Source: Burkholderiales bacterium
GTDB taxonomy: Bacteria; Pseudomonadota; Gammaproteobacteria; Burkholderiales; WYBJ01
Reading direction: 5' to 3'
Length of the DNA: 64,000 nucleotides
Assembly: GCA_022841915.1 (NCBI GenBank)
Contig: JALHQN010000011.1
Span: 1 to 64,000 of the forward strand
The notes below the pieces were generated by a model. That model saw nothing but the letters and a program-made list of their open reading frames with translations, was not told the origin of the DNA and ran no database searches. A program made the translations under genes and the position numbers. Positions 62,642 through 64,000 of the stretch are shown here, piece after piece; position 1 is the first letter of the stretch, and each line of letters begins with the position of its first letter.

Positions 62642-63649
62642 ATGACCGGCCAACCCATCGTGCATCGGCACTTGGCATCCCGCATCGGCTGGCTGCGCGC
62701 CCTGCTCGCCGTAGCGGGGCTAACACTGCTCGGCGCGCAGGCCGTCTCGGCGCAGCATTACCCTTCGAGACCTCTACGCATGGTCGTGCCGTTCCCGGGC
62801 GGAGGTCCCGCGGATCAATTCGCCCGCATACTCGCTGATCGGCTGAGCCGCGGCCTCGGCCAACCGGTGGTCGTGCTGCCCAAGGAGGGCGCGGGCACGA
62901 TCATCGGCGTCGACTACGCGGCGAAGTCCTCGCCCGACGGCCATACGATCCTGCTGGCCACCGACTCGGTCGCCATCAATACCGCGAGCGGCCGCAAGCT
63001 GCCCTACGACCTCTTCCGCGACTTGGCGCCGGTGTCACTCGTTCTACGCAGCCGCCAGATTCTCATCGCCGGGCCGTCCTCCGGCTTCGCATCGGTGAAC
63101 GACCTGGTCGCAGCGGCCAAGGCGAATCCAGGCAAATTGACTTACGGCACGTCCGGCGTCGGCACGGCCGTCCATCTTTCCACCGAACGGTTCCGTGCTG
63201 TCGCAGGGATCACGCTCACGCACGTGCCCTTCAAGGGCGTGGCGCCGGCGATGACCGACCTGCTCGCCGGCCGCGTCGACATGATGATCCTCAGCCTGGG
63301 GTTTGCGGGACAGCATATCGCGAGCGGCAAGGTGCGCGCGCTTGCCCTCGCCGACGAGAAGCGCTACGAGCAGTTCCCCGAGGTGCCCACGTTCCGGGAG
63401 CGCAGGATCGACTTCATCTCGTTCGCCTGGTACGGCGTGCTCGTACCGAAAGGCACACCCGCCGGTATCGTCACCCGCCTGAGCGAGGAAATCGGCCAGG
63501 CACTGGCGGAGCCGGAACTGCGCAAGCGCATCGCAGCCACAGCCGCAGAACCGATGCCGCTCAGTCCGCAGCGGTTCGAGGCGTTTCTGCAGGACGACGT
63601 GAAGCGCTGGCGAGACGTGATCCGAGCCAATCAGGTTCAGTTCAATTGA
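62642..63649 (+). CDS. Bug-family TTT receptor, paired with a racemase-fold protein
   Basis: A TctC/Bug periplasmic binding protein of 335 residues. Signal peptide LRALLAVAGLTLLGAQAVSA; mature signature YPSRPLRMVVPFPGGGPADQ; VVVLPKEGAGTIIGVDYAAK; YGTSGVGTAVHLSTERFRAV; VPFKGVAPAMTDLLAGRVD. Its ATG lies one base after the stop of the racemase-like gene, and GGAGG from the end of that gene is the ribosome site, so the two are translationally linked. The ligand is not known; that pairing suggests a keto- or dicarboxylic acid. Confidence 0.92.
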   Translation: MTGQPIVHRHLASRIGWLRALLAVAGLTLLGAQAVSAQHYPSRPLRMVVPFPGGGPADQFARILADRLSRGLGQPVVVLPKEGAGTIIGVDYAAKSSPDGHTILLATDSVAINTASGRKLPYDLFRDLAPVSLVLRSRQILIAGPSSGFASVNDLVAAAKANPGKLTYGTSGVGTAVHLSTERFRAVAGITLTHVPFKGVAPAMTDLLAGRVDMMILSLGFAGQHIASGKVRALALADEKRYEQFPEVPTFRERRIDFISFAWYGVLVPKGTPAGIVTRLSEEIGQALAEPELRKRIAATAAEPMPLSPQRFEAFLQDDVKRWRDVIRANQVQFN

Positions 63650-63769
63650 ATTGTCCGCGGACGCTGGCGACTACCGACCGGGCATCAAGACTTGGCGGTA
63701 ATCAGCGCTCGCGTGCGCGAGGCGCTTCCGGCAGAGCCAGATGAACCAGTGATTCGGTCGGAAGTTGAA

Positions 63770-64000
63770 TCATCCGGGAGCTTGGCTGACCAGGCCGAGT
63801 TCCTCGAACCTCAATAGGATGCCCCGGACATGCCCGTGTAGCTCGCTGCTCACTCCGTCCGGGCCAGAAGATTCGAGCGCCTGTAGCTCAGGATGCCGCT
63901 CCGCCAGGACACGCGCCAAGGTCGTTTCGTCCAGAGGCTGCTCCGACACCAAATCGAGGAGTGTGCAGGCCGTGTCGTTGAGGAAGTGCGTCTTGCCGGA
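63770..64000 (-). CDS. PqqD-family peptide chaperone, HPr-rel-A type, partial
   Basis: C-terminal 76 residues of a gene entering from the right edge. It reads SGKTHFLNDTACTLLDLVSE and continues ARVLAERHPELQALESS to LRFEELGLVSQAPG. HFLN followed by a helix with LL-LV-EQP is the pattern of PqqD-like proteins found in HPr-rel-A systems (HprK-related kinase, PqqD-like protein and others). The N-terminus is outside the window. The ATGA at its stop could start another short frame, but that ends after 23 codons. Good fit, limited by being partial. Confidence 0.7.
   Translation of the reverse strand, partial: SGKTHFLNDTACTLLDLVSEQPLDETTLARVLAERHPELQALESSGPDGVSSELHGHVRGILLRFEELGLVSQAPG

Noticed and set aside
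63676-63773. A short minus-strand frame starting at the ATGA that overlaps the stop of the PqqD-like gene
   Set aside because: It begins MIQLPTESLVHLALPEAPRA and ends after 23 codons. It resembles no family I know, and the overlap alone is not enough to call a gene.

Overview
The window is about 64 kb of GC-rich chromosome, densely packed with roughly 50 protein genes. I saw no rRNA or tRNA genes, no CRISPR array, no intact insertion sequence and no prophage. The gene content points to a betaproteobacterium close to Burkholderiales: three Bug-type tripartite-tricarboxylate-transporter receptors with no permease beside them, a double-length UvrA, a B12-dependent ribonucleotide reductase, a PEP-CTERM protein, a bifunctional MnmC and a PqqD-family gene at the right edge. 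This assignment is inferred from family distribution only.

Layout. 1-8.5 kb: a partial hydrolase, the fused UvrA, and two exported proteins. 9-13.5 kb: nrdJ, then the overlapping pnuC-nadR salvage pair. 14-18.7 kb: a small membrane protein, a HemJ/CopD-like protein and an aa3-type oxidase operon (coxB, a subunit I+III fusion, and a small membrane protein, joined by ATGA overlaps). 18.7-23.8 kb: a hydratase/decarboxylase, a PEP-CTERM protein, and a TPP enzyme downstream of an FAD dehydrogenase with a terminator-like hairpin between them. 24-38 kb is mostly housekeeping: pepN, a HAD phosphatase, an ROK kinase - thioesterase - glutathione reductase operon, a flavin monooxygenase, a zinc peptidase, mnmC, a hybrid histidine kinase and hemerythrin. 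38-53 kb: a metallo-beta-lactamase-fold enzyme, D-aminoacylase, Bug receptors, pdxH, an orphan GroEL, a cyclic-amide or amide catabolic group (Bug receptor, amidohydrolase, formamidase/acetamidase), two MFS carriers and a LysR regulator divergent from azoR-pirin. 54.7-64 kb: small exported proteins, an exported methyltransferase, the selenoprotein, a second TPP enzyme, a peptidase E homologue, an Asp/Glu-racemase-fold protein paired with a Bug receptor, and a partial PqqD-like gene.

The main result is at 56045-57772. A naive reading gives two ORFs, but they lie in one frame separated by a single TGA (56333-56335). The TGA is followed at once by Gly-Ser-Cys, and 24 nt later by a GC stem with a six-base loop whose second base is G, which has the geometry of a bacterial SECIS. 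This is best read as one 575-residue UGSC-family selenoprotein with Sec at position 97, next to an exported SAM-dependent methyltransferase. Other points worth a second look are a GroEL paralogue lacking the ATPase Asp52, a racemase-fold protein lacking both catalytic cysteines, an intra-operon terminator, a REP-like hairpin, and several perfect palindromes in promoter regions.
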